A stretch of 64,000 nucleotides of DNA from Flabesymbios commensalis (GCA_964017125.1 OZ024903.1:84516300-84580299), one strand, 5' to 3'; positions 34,687 to 46,124 are shown, counted from the stretch's first letter. Notes: generated by a model not told the origin, from the sequence alone. Made by a program: numbers and translations.

Positions 34687-36039
34687 GGGTAAAACCAAAA
34701 ATTGGGGTAACTTTGTAGCATCAAAAATGGCAGTGAGGTGACCATCAAAGAGGAGGAAAACTACTTTATAGGTTTGGTGCACTGATCCCAATAGAGCATG
34801 AAAAAGCCACTGGCTGCGCTGCGAAAAAAATTTTCTGCTTCAAAAAATCATTTAAAAAAAATTGCAGCATTCCACTTTCTACTCCGTTACCAAATCCAAA
34901 CCATTTAAAAAATTCTGTTACTTTGTTTAGCTTGACATCACACTTTTAAACGTGATATCCCTATTGAAGCACAATACTAAACAATCGTACATCAAAACTG
35001 CTAAAAATTTGACAAAAATTGATGGGATGAACAAAAATCTTTATTTCAACTCCGTTACCAAGCCAAAAAATACTCAACTCCGTTACGAAATGTTTGGCTC
35101 GACATAAATATAAACTGAATATTTTCTTATCATAACATCGATCACAAATGGGTGCTCTATTATTATGGGGACAACGAGCTATGTTTTAAAAGACTATATC
35201 ATCAATCATTATGACTGTAAAACCCATAAAATTTGACAATTCACCACTCCGTTCCCTTTTCTTGGTAACGGAGTAGAGTGGAACGGAGTAGTAAAATTAA
35301 AAGTATTCTAGGGATTAATGAAAAGATCTGGGCAATAATTCAAAAATATATCATACGGGTGGAAATAGTCCCCATAGCAACTGTTGTAGGCATACAATCA
35401 TAAAACCCAACTCGTTTTTATACCCACAAGGCTAGGAACGGAGTAGTAAAAACAAAAGTATATTTTCTAACTTTTTGGTAATACCTGTTTCTAATAACTT
35501 GTCACTCAACAATATTAATTCTTTCAATGTGAAAAACTCGTATAAGTGTGTCAAACTACACTTGATATAATTTTAGTTCATGATTATTCACTTGATGGGG
35601 CATGCTACAATAATGGTAACGGAGTAGAGTGCAAATGTGGGGACATGTATAGGCCTATTCATCAAAATTATTTATATCGATATCAATTTTAAGTCGAATT
35701 TTGATCATTGATTAGTTAAAGTGAACAATGTCTAGCCATGAAATGTAATTGTTAAAATTATATTGTATTTTTGTATCCTACAGTGAAGTTTTAAATAGTG
35801 GAATTTTCTCTGGGGACATGCCATTTTCCACATTTCCATGACATAGAGCTCTTATAAAACCATATAGGCCTATATATATTTTTTTTTACAAATAATCTAA
35901 ACATTATTAAGTAGTAATGCCTAAACGTGAAGTTGCACCATATATTTTTAATATTATTATATTTAAATCAAAATGCGGACCTTTTAAGTCCTGGGGACAC
36001 TAATTTTATGTAAAATTACCCCAATTTTTGGTTTTACCC
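34687..36039. mobile_element. 1.35-kb inverted-repeat element with internal CCGTTAC/GTAACGG words
   Basis: GGGTAAAACCAAAAATTGGG then GTAA (34687-34710) is exactly mirrored by TTAC then CCCAATTTTTGGTTTTACCC (36016-36039). AACT flanks both sides (34683-34686, 36040-36043), a possible 4-bp target duplication. The interior repeats CTCCGTTACCAA-like words on the left half (34885, 35051, 35083) and GTAACGGAGTAGAGTG-like words on the right half (35264, 35430, 35614), giving a second, nested symmetry. No long frame is present. Confidence 0.75.
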
Positions 36040-36479
36040 AACTACACATGGAGAGATTTCACGGAGCACAAGATGTCATCATAATTATCTCGCGAGTGTT
36101 AATAGATTATTATATCTATAGATATATAATTCGTTTTATTGACCTATACATTGTAATATCAGAAGAATAAGCTGTGAACAGCTGGGTGAAAATAATAAAT
36201 ACCGTAAGTTTGTAGCATCTATAGAACTGGAGTTTTGATGACCTAAATTCAGGAACGACACTGTTTATCGCCCATTTCACCTGTTTTGTGAATGGTTTGT
36301 GTTTAAATGTTCGATAAATCTAAGCTTATTTTGAATGTGATTTTAAAAGATGTTATAGGCCTACTTGTGAATAAATTGTAGTTTCTAAATATTAATTGTA
36401 TAGAATGTTATCAAACTTCAAAGGCAATATACTGTGATTACTGGAACAACACTGTTTATCGCCCACTTCGCACTTTTCT
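36040..36479. other. Non-coding stretch with a short repeated phrase
   Basis: ACACTGTTTATCGCCCA occurs at about 36258 and 36449, and CAAACTTCAAAG at about 36412 and 36479, suggesting a diverged local duplication of about 190 bp. Nothing else is visible. Confidence 0.4.
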
Positions 36480-36794
36480 CAAACTTCAAAGACCATACAG
36501 CATACAGTCCTGCAGCCGTTTCGGCGCATTGAACTTTCGTACTACACATTGCCATCTCTGTCCTACCAGGTACTCATTTTCACCTGAGTCAAGTGAAGCA
36601 TTTGAGGGTGAAGTGTCTTGCCCAAGCCTAGGTAGGCTAGGATACACCATCTTAACAATGTCCCAAGTCTGGCAAGATTGAGCGGGGAGAAACATGATAT
36701 TTCTCTAAAAATCCTGCACCAAGCGGGATTCGAAACCGCACGGCAGGCAGCGACATCGGCGGAGCGCCACGCTCTAACCATTACGCCATGTCCC
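36480..36794 (-). mobile_element. tRNA-derived SINE
   Basis: Minus strand begins GGGACATGGCGTAATGG, with TGGCGTAATGG matching an RNA polymerase III A box. A B box GGTTTCGAATCCCG lies at 36737-36724, about 40 bases on. The tRNA-unrelated body follows (TTGGGCAAGACACTTCACCC, GAGTACCTGGTAGG) and ends in ATGCGCCGAAACGGCTGCAG. The same 3' phrase occurs alone at 50940-50972, so the family is dispersed. The 94- and 69-residue reverse frames here are shadows. Confidence 0.85.
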
Positions 36795-37321
36795 TCTCTA
36801 TAATAAAAAAAATCTGAGGAGGTGTTTTTTTTTAGATTGGTCAACAATACAGAAATAGCCTTTTTAGGTAGGCCTAGGTAACGTTACGTCCGAAGAAGTC
36901 ATTTTGATGTTTTTTTCGGCGATATCCTGGAACATGCCCGGGAGGGAATGAAGATTTAAACGCCATCCTTGGACCATGGCATACATCAATACATCATGCA
37001 TCTATTCTCACCATTACAACCATTTATCATCATGCTATAACATAAAATAATTACATCACAGTCTTGTTTCTTTTTATGGTACCACCGCAATATTTATGTC
37101 CGGAATAAAATTGAGCGTCCACCATTTTTTGCAGTATTTTTTCATGGCTACCATGTCACATGTACACGTCATGTGGTACGAAATCATTCCAAAGTCATAT
37201 CATACCATGTAATTTCCGTCATTCAGTAACAATACGAACCTTATTAGTGAATGACGGGTACCTTATTAGTGAATGTTAACCTTTTACGTACTGGATCAAT
37301 TTATTAGACTCACTAGATTAG
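36795..37321. other. Non-coding stretch, nothing recognised
   Basis: Contains CATTCAGTAACAATACGAACC and two copies of TTATTAGTGAATG near 37239-37275, but no element ends or frames. Confidence 0.4.
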
Positions 37322-38158
37322 CACGGGCATATTCCGGTAGTATATATAACAGCGACGTCTCTAATAATACCATCATCTATTAGCCCAATTATTTAATTTT
37401 AGCACGGGCATATTCCGGTAGTATATATAAGAGCGACGTCTAATAATAATACCATAATATCCTTCTAAATATGCCTTGGGAGGATTTCCCCTGTCTTAAA
37501 AAGGGTTTTATTTTGGGGCTAGTATAAAAAAAGGAGCAGGGTAAATTTTTGGGTGTAAAATGAGGTGAATTAAAGGTAAATTTAAACACGGGCATATCCC
37601 GGTAGTATATATAAGAGCGACGTCTCTAATATTACCATCATATCTTTCTAATATTAATTAATTAATTATAGCACGGGCATATTCCGGTAGTATATATAAG
37701 AGCGACGTCTAATAATAATACCATAATATCCTTCTAAATATGCCTTGGGAGGATTTCCCCTGTCTTAAAAAGGGTTTTATTTTGGGGCTAGTATAAAAAA
37801 AGGAGCAGGGTAAATTTTTGGGTGTAAAATGAGGTGAATTAAAGGTAAATTTAAACACGGGCATATCCCGGTAGTATATATAAGAGCGACGTCTCTAATA
37901 TTACCATCATATCTTTCTAATATTAATTAATTAATTATAGCACGGGCATATTCCGGTAGTATATATAAGAGCGACGTCTAATAATAATACCATAATATCC
38001 TTCTAAATATGCCTTGGGGATGATTTCCCCTGTCTTAAAAAGGTTTTTTTTTGTGGGGCTAGTATAATAAAAAAAGGGGCAGGGTAAATTTTCGGGGGTA
38101 AAATGAGGTGAATTAAAAGGAAATTTTAACACGGGCATATTCCGGTAGTATATATATA
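37322..38158. repeat. 269-bp tandem array built around CACGGGCATATTCCGGTAGT
   Basis: The motif CACGGGCATAT(T/C)CCGGTAG followed by TATATATAAGAGCGACGTCT occurs at 37322, 37403, 37587, 37672, 37856, 37941 and 38130. Two adjacent 269-bp units (37403-37671, 37672-37940) look identical. A third, diverged and partial unit runs to 38158. Each unit contains the motif twice, about 184 and 85 bp apart. Another relic (ACGGGCATATTCCGGTATAA) is at about 38756. Confidence 0.9.
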
Positions 38159-38639
38159 TAGTAAAGGAATATTCTCGTACATCAGGTGTTAAAGGGTTAA
38201 TTGACTGCATTCCTCAAATTCCTACTAAATGACGGGTAGAAACTAAAATGCTTGATCTTCAATGTGCAAGCGTTAATACAGCATTGGTTCAGCGTCTCGT
38301 GTCTGCTAGATATAACTATGGTCCGTCAACCAATACACTAAATGACGGTGAATACACTAAATTGCATTGATTGTAATCAAGGCCATAATGAATTATTACG
38401 ATTTATCATTTTATAATCTGTATGTAATGCTGGCATGATGTTGGTCTTTCATTTACGTTGTTGGCCCATCATTCAGCCAACATTGGCTCAATGTCTCGTG
38501 TTTTCTTAGATAGAACATGGTCACAAAGAACTTGGAATAATATTGGCCGAGTCTCGTGCACAAAGTTGTAGGATTTGGGTGTTGTTAAAGTTGGAGCTGT
38601 GTCGTACATGGTGTGCCAGCATTAATATAATATTCTAAC
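38159..38639. other. Diverged MITE relics, non-coding
   Basis: TTCAGCGTCTCGTGTCTGCTAG (38289) and GGCTCAATGTCTCGTGTTTTC (38491) look like right halves of old CCCAGCAAACAC-family copies. No other structure. Confidence 0.4.
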
Positions 38640-38759
38640 ATTATACGGAGATTTAACCTATTTCTTCCAGTTCCACAACGCCAACGGGACACGGTAAGAT
38701 TCCGTGATTGAACTGAACTGAAACGTCTGAGGTGGGTGTATCGTTATATACCCGTACGG

Positions 38760-39335
38760 GCATATTCCGGTATAATGCCTTTTTTTCTAGTAGTAGTAGA
38801 AATGAAGCCATCGTTGTAGAATTGAAAGAGTTATTTGTTTTGAATGGCACTTTTATCAACTGTTGTGGGGGTTCCCATCATTTGATTTCTCGCAATTACA
38901 AAAAATGATGCCAACTCTCGCCTTTAATTTCATTATTGCTGCACCAAATGCTTGAATAGGTAAGTGAAACAGTAGCCCTGAATACAAGGCTATTCCGCCC
39001 GAGCTACATAGCCTTGAATCAACCTATTGAGTATATCCTGGGTTTCAGCTGTATGCAAGTATAGTGAGCAGCGACAACAGATAGAGTCGCTGGCTCATTA
39101 TACACAGTAACGCGCTCAGGGGGCAGAAGCCGGGGTTGTCTCTATAGCTGGCATCAAGGCTATGTAGCTCGGGCGCAATAGCCTTGTATTCAGGGCTAGT
39201 GGAACAGGCATGCTGTGGTCCCTTCTGATAATTTTTTTTACACATGTGCCATTTTTTTAATTTTTGTAAGAAAATGCAAAAAAATGAAAATAGACTATGT
39301 CCATTGCTCTATGAGGAAGTTCTGGAGGACATTGA
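38760..39335 (-). repeat. Unclassified interspersed repeat, copy A (inverted), split by a MITE
   Basis: Reverse-complement relative of the segments at 41670-41985 and 43150-43435. Shared words include GATGGCTTCATTTCTAC, AATGATGGGAACCCCC, TGCCTGTTCCACTTA, GGACATAGTCTATTTTCA and AATTATCAGAAGG. A 226-bp MITE interrupts it at 38973-39198. No coding sense. Confidence 0.8.
38973..39198. mobile_element. MITE with near-perfect 47-bp TIRs and 9-bp target duplication
   Basis: The left end TAGCCCTGAATACAAGGCTA then TTCCGCCCGAGCTACATAGC pairs with the right end, ending in TTGTATTCAGGGCTA, at about 45 of 47 positions. It is flanked by GTGAAACAG (38964-38972) and GTGGAACAG (39199-39207). The two paralogous copies at 41.8 and 43.2 kb carry the uninterrupted site (AAGTGGAACAGGCAT), which confirms both the boundaries and the duplication. 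A 9-bp duplication points to a Mutator-like family. Confidence 0.88.
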
Positions 39336-39904
39336 TCATTAAGACCGTTTGGACAGAACAATGTGGGAACAGAGCTCCAGATAATTTTTTGGTTTGAGGA
39401 GTATTTCACTCATTGAAATGGGTGATGAAGAGTGAAATATGATGAAAAAATAAACAATGCTTATTTTTCATACAACAACATGAAAGCTTCATTGATAATT
39501 TTTTTCTTACACTCAGGTCACATAGTTCTGCTGAGTGCTCACGTACAAAATAAAACAAACGTATCATTTTGTCTGTTTTTTTTACTTTGATGGGTATTTT
39601 AATAGTTTTTTTATGAGTAATATTACTCCTCAGACTTTCTGTCAATGAGTATTTGCTGTTTTTACATGCGTATTTTACGCATATACGCATGTTATCTGGA
39701 GCACTGTGGGAATCTCAAAGAAATGAGATACCTGGGGAAGGGTGCACTAGTTTACCCAGGGTAAAACCTGGGTGAAGTTTTGTTTGCCTGCCCTGCACTT
39801 CCTCATGGGGTGCAGCGAGGGTAAAAATGGAAGTTTCATAGCTATAAGGATGAGGATCCATCAACATTTATCTTGTTCCATGACCCCCTCATGGATTTAA
39901 AAAA

Positions 39905-40806
39905 ACAGAGGCCGGAGGCTATGCCTAAATTTCTGATTGTTATGTGCATACATTAATATGTATATTGATTATATGTATATTAATATGTATATTTATTATG
40001 TATATAAATATTAATATATCAATATGTGGTATATTTGCTACTGTTAAGTGTATTGCGGGGCACTTCTTGGGTGCCCTGATATATCTAAACTAAAACTCAA
40101 CAGCGATATCATCTCAGTAGTTTTCTTCAGCTGCTTCAAAAAGTTCAAATTTCTGGGTGAGGTTTTTGATTCTGTTACCCCCATAACAGTTTGCAACATT
40201 GAGGTGCCATCTTTTGGACGTTTTTATAATTAAACTCAGATTTTGATCTAGCACAGCATTTTTCTTGCTTCTGTGGAATGTGGTCAAATATTTCTTTTAG
40301 CATGTCGGCAGTTACGAAAAAGGCTCAGCATAATTTTATTGGACAATTTATTGAATCTACCTATAATAGGTACCGGGTAGCCTACATTCAATAAATTTTA
40401 AAATTGTCCAATAAGCTGCCGACATGCTAGAAAAATATTTGACAACATTACACAGTTTTCACTGAGCAAGAAAAATTGGACGGAAACCTTTATTATCGCC
40501 CAGGGGGGTACAAAAGAAACTCTTTCTGAAAAATGCTGTGCTAGACCTAGATCAAAATCTCAGCTAATTATAAAAATGTCCAAAAGTTGTGACCTCAATT
40601 TTGCAAATTCCAGCAGGGATATAGAAACCAAAACATCACTCAGACACTTGAAGTTTTTAAAGCAGCTGAATGAAACTACTGAGATGTGCTATCTGTAGAT
40701 ATTAGGTTTTAAGATACATCAGGCCACCCGATGAGTGCCCAGCAATACTGCAACAGAGCAAATATACCACATAACAATCAGAAAATGGGGCATAGCCTCC
40801 GGGACC
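39905..40806. repeat. Large imperfect palindrome, arms of about 390-410 bp
   Basis: The left arm runs from GGCCGGAGGCTATGCC (39909) through GTGGTATATTTGCT, TGGGTGCCCTGATATATC, TTCAGCTGCTTCAAAAAG, TTTGGACGTTTTTATAATTA and AGCATGTCGGCAG (40313). The right arm reverses the same words from CTGCCGACATGCTAG (40417) to GGGGCATAGCCTCCGG (40803). The loop of about 100 bp is itself partly symmetric (GGACAATTTATTGAA / TTCAATAAATTTTAAAATTGTCC). Half-arms recur at 41275-41400 and 42195-42420. Confidence 0.85.
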
Positions 40807-41274
40807 CGGTTTTTTTTTAAGTAACAGTTGTTTTTTAATTCTTATTTGGCAATTTATTATCAATCAATCGAGGTGTCTCAGGTTGAGTTAGAGTGTAATG
40901 TGTGTGACACATTAACAGAGCCATAGTGTGCACCGTGTCAGCCTTGATCTGTCACAGCTATTTTTCACACCTGATGTCGGCACCTGGCTGCATGTTGAAT
41001 TGTGTCAGACTGACGGCAGCGCGTCGGTTTTGCTTACAACGAAAGACTTTTTATTGCATTGGCACAGTAAGAAAGAAACAGTTTTCAATTTTTTTTTAAC
41101 TTTGAAATGAATAAATCCACGACGACAGAAAAATAAAAAAATTTTTTTAGAAATTTTAATTTTTTTTTGCAATTTTGGGAATTTTTTGGAGCAAATCCGT
41201 AGAACAAGTAAATAAATTTGTGTGGCCTTAGCTGGGGAGGTAGGCCTACATCACATAAATTCTATGGCCCTTTT

Positions 41275-41410
41275 TTCGTAAATGCCGACATGATCATGAT
41301 GATAGAGGAAAAAATTGACCACATTCCACAGTTTTCACTGAGACTGACCAAGAAAAATGATGTGGCCTGTGCTAGACTAGATCGAAATCTGAGGTAAATT
41401 ATAAAACGGA
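41275..41410 (+). repeat. Partial copy of the palindrome arm
   Basis: GCCGACATGAT, TTGACCACATTCCACAGTTTTCACTGAG, AAGAAAAAT and GCTAGA.TAGATC.AAATCT follow the right arm at 40417-40560. Confidence 0.7.
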
Positions 41411-41669
41411 GTGGTCAACCCTACAGCAATGTTATAATGGGAGTCTCTCATCTCGTAAACGAGGCTGCCCATACAGTTGCATTATAAAAAATCAGGTATG
41501 ATTAGCGTCAACTAGGGGGTCATGGAAGAAGAAAAATTTTGATGGATTTCCATGCTTAGGCTTATGGCTGAGAAACTTTGGCCCAAGTGTAGTACTCGAC
41601 ACCAAAACTGAATGACGGGTGCTGATTGACAAATTACCACCAGGTTGATGGGTTGGATGGGTGTCGATA

Positions 41670-41985
41670 ACTACACTTCGGCCTCCAGAACTTCCTCATA
41701 GGGTAGGGGACATAGTCTATTTTCATTTTTTGCATTTTTTTTACAAAAATTAAAAATGCACATGCATATAAAATTATCAGAAGGGGCCACAACATGCCTG
41801 TTCCACTTACCTCTTCAATCACTTGTTGCAACAATTATGGAATTAAAGGAGAGAGCTGGCACCATTTTTCGCAATTACAAGAAATCTAATGATGGGAACC
41901 CCCAGAAAAGGTGATAAAGTGCTATTCAAAACAAATAATGCTTTTAATTCTACAATGATGGCTTCATTTCTACCAGTATTGAATT
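41670..41985 (+). repeat. Unclassified interspersed repeat, copy B
   Basis: Uninterrupted relative of copy A (in reverse) and copy C. It contains CATGCCTGTTCCACTTACC, the empty site for the 226-bp MITE found in copy A. It is preceded at 41515 by GGGGGTCATGGAAGAAGAAA, which also precedes copy C. Confidence 0.8.
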
Positions 41986-42194
41986 GTGAACAAAACGAAC
42001 AAACAATGTTCAGAGAAAAATATGTATTTTATTGCAGTGTCTCACAAATTGACATAAATCCTAAAAAAAACTATCAAAATCACTTTTTGTGATGTACCTA
42101 ACCCAGTGAATCCATGCAATCATTACAAATTACTAATTTGTTTATTCCTTTTTGGAGTAAATTTTTTTTTCAATAATTCCACTAATTTATTAGG

Positions 42195-42420
42195 CCTACT
42201 AAATTATAAAAATGTCCAAAAGTTGTGACCTCAATGTAATGTTGCAAATTTCCTCAGGGATACAGATTCAAAAAAACAACCCAGACACTTGAACTTTTTA
42301 GTGGAGCTGAAGAAAAGTACGGAGATGAAAGATATTGAGAGTTTTAGTTTCTAGATATATCAGGGCACCCAAATGAATACCCCGCAATACAGTAACAGTA
42401 GCAAATATACCACATACATG
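42195..42420 (+). repeat. Second partial copy of the palindrome arm
   Basis: AAATTATAAAAATGTCCAAA, AGTTGTGACCTCAATG, CAGACACTTGAA, ATATCAGGGCACCC and AGCAAATATACCACATA follow the right arm at 40565-40770 in the same orientation. Confidence 0.78.
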
Positions 42421-43094
42421 TAGGCCTATACTCATACAGTACTGTGCAATAGAAACTTGTAGAGGAGGAAGGGGAAAAGAAATGAAAGAAAGGAATGGGA
42501 ATTCACATTTCTTGGTCAATACCAATCCACTTTTTTTCACAGCAGTTTTCACCAGTTTTCACTTACATAGCAACTGGAGAAATGAGGGGAATTAGATTTT
42601 CCCAAGAGGGAAATGTATTTTGCACCTGGGAATATGAGTGAAAACTAATGAAAAGCTTTTTGTCTGATTTCCGCCGATTTCCCCTAAATTTCCCAAGAAT
42701 TCCCAAGATTTATCATTCTTTGTCTCGCATAATGTGGAATCTTCATTTTCAAAGATACACGTAATATTCATAAAATAGGCCTAATGCTCAGAGACGATAT
42801 ACCGGTAGGCCTACATTTGTGAAGTTGTATTGAAAACTGCACAGGGAACTGGGGAATCTGGGGAAATCAGTAGGAATCATTGGGAAATCAGGGAAATTCA
42901 GGGGAAAATTAAGGAATTGTGTTTTTCCAATGGAGAAACAGAATTCCCTGAGAGGGAAATCAATTTCAAAATGAGGGAGAACTGTTACACAAAAATTAAC
43001 ATCTGGTGAATTCGCGTGAAACAGATGGGGGAAATGAAAGGGAAAGGAAAGTGAATTTTGTTTTTACCACAAGTTTCAATCGCACAGAAATTTG
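42421..43094. other. Non-coding purine/pyrimidine-biased stretch
   Basis: Words of GGGGAAAT type cluster at 42840-42990 and of TTTCCC type at 42660-42710, giving weak local symmetry. No frames. Confidence 0.4.
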
Positions 43095-43435
43095 AGCATA
43101 GCCTCCGGCCCCTGTATATCTTGATGAGGGGGTAATGGAAGAAGAAAAATTAGGGCAGTGGACATAGTCTATTTTCAATTTTTTACAAAAATTAAAAATG
43201 GCACCTGTGTAAAAAAAATTATCGGAAGGGGCCACAGTATGCCTGTTCCACTTACTCTTCAAGCATTTGTTGCAGCTATTATGAATTTAAAGGTGAGAGC
43301 TGGCATCATTTTTCGTAATTGCGAAAATCTAATGATGGGAACCCCCGGAAAAGGTGATAAAAGTGCCACTCAAAACAAATAAAGCTTTTAATTCTACAAT
43401 GATGGCTTCATTTCTACCAGTAATAGTGAGCAAAA
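43095..43435 (+). repeat. Unclassified interspersed repeat, copy C
   Basis: Starts with CATAGCCTCCGGCCCCTGT, then GAGGGGGTAATGGAAGAAGA, GGACATAGTCTATTTTCA, ATGCCTGTTCCACTTACTC, AATGATGGGAACCCCC and GATGGCTTCATTTCTACCAG. It links the palindrome terminus (CATAGCCTCCGG) to the A/B repeat, so these are parts of one larger family. Confidence 0.8.
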
Positions 43436-43503
43436 AGAAAAATATGCCTTTTATTGTCTCACAAATTCACATAAATCCTGAAAAAACACTAAAAATACAT
43501 TAA

Positions 43504-43664
43504 CTCATTCCAGACGGAGCCCGAGATATCTCGGGCAAGCTACTTCGACGGTACAGGATGGAGCCCGAGATAACTCGTGTTATATGACGTCATAAAAAGT
43601 AAACATTTTAAAAAGGTCCCGTCCACAGAAACATGCATGTACTGAAAGTGCCTTGTTGAATGAG
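43504..43664. mobile_element. 161-bp piggyBac-like MITE with TTAA flanks
   Basis: TTAA (43500-43503), CTCATTCCAGACGGAGCCCG at the left, TTGTTGAATGAG at the right, TTAA (43665-43668). Inside is the 18-bp palindrome GCCCGAGATATCTCGGGC. Outside, CACTAAAAATACA...AAATGACTTTTTGTGATGTACC matches the uninterrupted ATCAAAATCACTTTTTGTGATGTACC near 42077, supporting insertion into a repeat. Confidence 0.82.
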
Positions 43665-45360
43665 TTAAAATGACTTTTTGTGATGTACCTACTTTAGGGG
43701 GAGATTTGGGAAAAGATCCTTAGCCGGCCAAGGGTAAATGGTTTTCAGCTGGGCCTGAGAATTATCAGTAAATAGCCTTATAGAATAGGGGCTTGGCTAA
43801 TTTTGGGGGGTAAAAGTCAAATTTCAATCAATTTATCACTGTTTATGGAAATAAAGGGTCAATATGTTTAGCCCCACTTTCCATCATTATTACATGGCAA
43901 CTTTTCCCCCATATATTAGTGAAGTTCTGGAGGTGGGGTATTAGCAGGCTTGTGCCCAGGAATTTAAAAAATGGGGGTTGAATTTTGGATTCGAAATAAG
44001 TTAATTGGACCCCTGTAAAATACTGCTTGAATTGATATTTGGTGTTTAGCGAAGCTAGACCCAGGTTAGGGGAGGGTCCGGGGATTTTTTTTATTTTTAG
44101 CTGCAAATTTGTGCAATATGGTGGATTCTGGAGGATGTTGTCTACAATCTTGAAAAAAAATAAGTTACCAGGACTGTAATTGTTTCTCTTTGAAGGGCAA
44201 TTTTTTTAGAAGAATTAATTAATTACTGATTTCCCAGGGTAGACCTTAAAGGATTTTCATTAGGGCCTGAGAATAATCACCAAGTACGGGCCTGGTAAAT
44301 TTTTGGTAATTGTCAAATTTATGCTATGCCTTTATTTAAAGAGTCTATGAATTGAAAAAAACATACTGAACCATATACACCGACATAAATTGGGAACAAT
44401 GCTGTACCACCATCTATAAAGCTGGCCCAACATTCTTTCCAGGACTGGACTAGTAAAATAAGCCTGTAATGGGCAATACAATTTATGTCATACAATGTTG
44501 CAACTGACTCCCAGGCAGGTATTAGAATACTTCAAATAACAAATTTCTCACTAAAATTTAAACTGCATTCAAAATAAGTTGAAATGAACAGATTCACTGT
44601 GCGTGCACTGTACTTTATTCTCCAAATTTCTTGTGATTTTGATCAATATTTTATCTCTATAGCTACATATGTAACATTATTTTCCACTCAAACCCCTGAA
44701 TGTGAGGAGGCCTTTTCAACATATTTGGGCACCCCTCTGCATGCGGCTTCAAACTGTCTTCCCCCCCCCTTAAATTTCAAACTCAGCGTAACATGTAGAA
44801 CAAATATTATTTTTATTGAAACAAATATGGTAACAAAATATTTGTAATTCAAAAATATCACAATATACATATTTTACCATAACTCTAGACACAACTAATG
44901 TTCTGGATTTTTTTTTTAATTTGATATGATATTTAATCTTAAAATTTTGTATTATCTTTTTTAAATGAAACTTCATATTTTTTTGGATTTTCGTTCATCT
45001 ATAATTACAGGGGTGATATCGATACAAAGCCACAAGAGATTACCCATTGCTTCAACTGTTCATAATATACTAGCTGATATATATTCCCAGTGCTACCTCA
45101 ACGTTGGGCCATTATCATCGACGCTGTCACAAGATTGAGATGGCTCTGGGAAAGTTCCCGCATTGTTTCCTCTATACTCTCACGGCGCATCATTTTCTCA
45201 CGGTAGTGATTGGTGTGTGATTGCTCTCAATCTTCTGTTAACTTTAATGTCTAATCTAGTGGGTTTCGAGATGAGGCATATGTGTCCTGGTGGAGAGGGA
45301 TGTTGAAATAGGTGGAAAAAGCTACATTGTTGGTGGGGATCGAGTGAACATAAAAACGCT
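43665..45360. other. Non-coding stretch with one diverged internal duplication
   Basis: A phrase near 43715-43820 (CCAAGGGTAAATGG.TTTCAG, GGGCCTGAGAATTATCA) recurs diverged near 44225-44315 (CCCAGGGTAGACC, GGGCCTGAGAATAATCA). MITE-core-like words ACGTTGGGCCATTATCATCG lie at 45100. No frame longer than 88 residues and none with a domain. Confidence 0.45.
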
Positions 45361-45482
45361 GCAGGCCAACCTGCTTTGGCCCGGATTATGACACACGATC
45401 ATGCTAAGGATTTGAGCGCCTCTGAGCTCGATCCGCTAAGGATATAGGTGCTTTAGAAGTTTTATTGATTGATTGATTGATA
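45361..45482 (+). mobile_element. LINE 3'-end fragment with (ATTG)n tail
   Basis: GAGCGCCTCTGAGCTCGATC then CGCTAAGGATATAGGTGCTT and a TTTTATTGATTGATTGAT tail resemble the 3' UTR end of L2/CR1-type LINEs. The fragment carries no coding part. Confidence 0.6.
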
Positions 45483-46124
45483 AACGGTACAAAATGTGAG
45501 AAATTGTGTAAATTTGTGTATGATTTGACTTTGGAATGACCTTGAAATTACCTTGGCCTGACCTTAAGGTACTATGTCGGCATAGTCTAACCACAGTCCA
45601 TACCAACATTGATATCCATTTTGATATCCTGCAGATGTGTAGGAAGCATATCCAAATGCATATCCTGAAATTAATCATTTTTTACAATTTAATTCCGCAA
45701 ATAATGAACAATCAGTCCAGAAATATTCCGCGCGGAAAAAGGTTAATCACATAAATAAAATTGTCTGAAATTCAAGTTCAATGTTGGATCATCGTCTGCG
45801 ACGCTGGCCAGTGTAGCATGTTTACTGGTCAACCTACAATACACACATGCATGCATTGCTAGCTGTTACAGGCGCACACGAGCCAGCAGTTCACTGATCA
45901 CGCATATATGCGTCAAATAACACACTGGACCTAAACGCACATTTCCCATTGTGTTGGAAAACAGTGTGCGATATTCTCAGCATTTTACGGCACATCAAAT
46001 ATAATCTAACATATCAGATGAAGGACAGTTGCGTTACACTCTAGGGTTTTTGATAATACTACATTTATTATACACTATTAACAACTATCAATCTAAATTT
46101 GCACCCCATATTATGTTTTTATTA
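45483..46124. other. Non-coding stretch, nothing certain
   Basis: A MITE-core-like phrase (AATGTTGGATCATCGTCTGC then GACGCTGG) lies at 45780, without element ends. Otherwise featureless. Confidence 0.4.

Noticed and set aside
36724-36794. Functional tRNA gene on the minus strand
   Set aside because: A and B boxes are present, but the acceptor stem does not pair well and a SINE body follows, so it is a tRNA-derived SINE head.
40048-40233. 61-residue frame in the large palindrome arm
   Set aside because: The related half-arms at 41.3 and 42.2 kb do not keep it open, so it is not conserved as protein.
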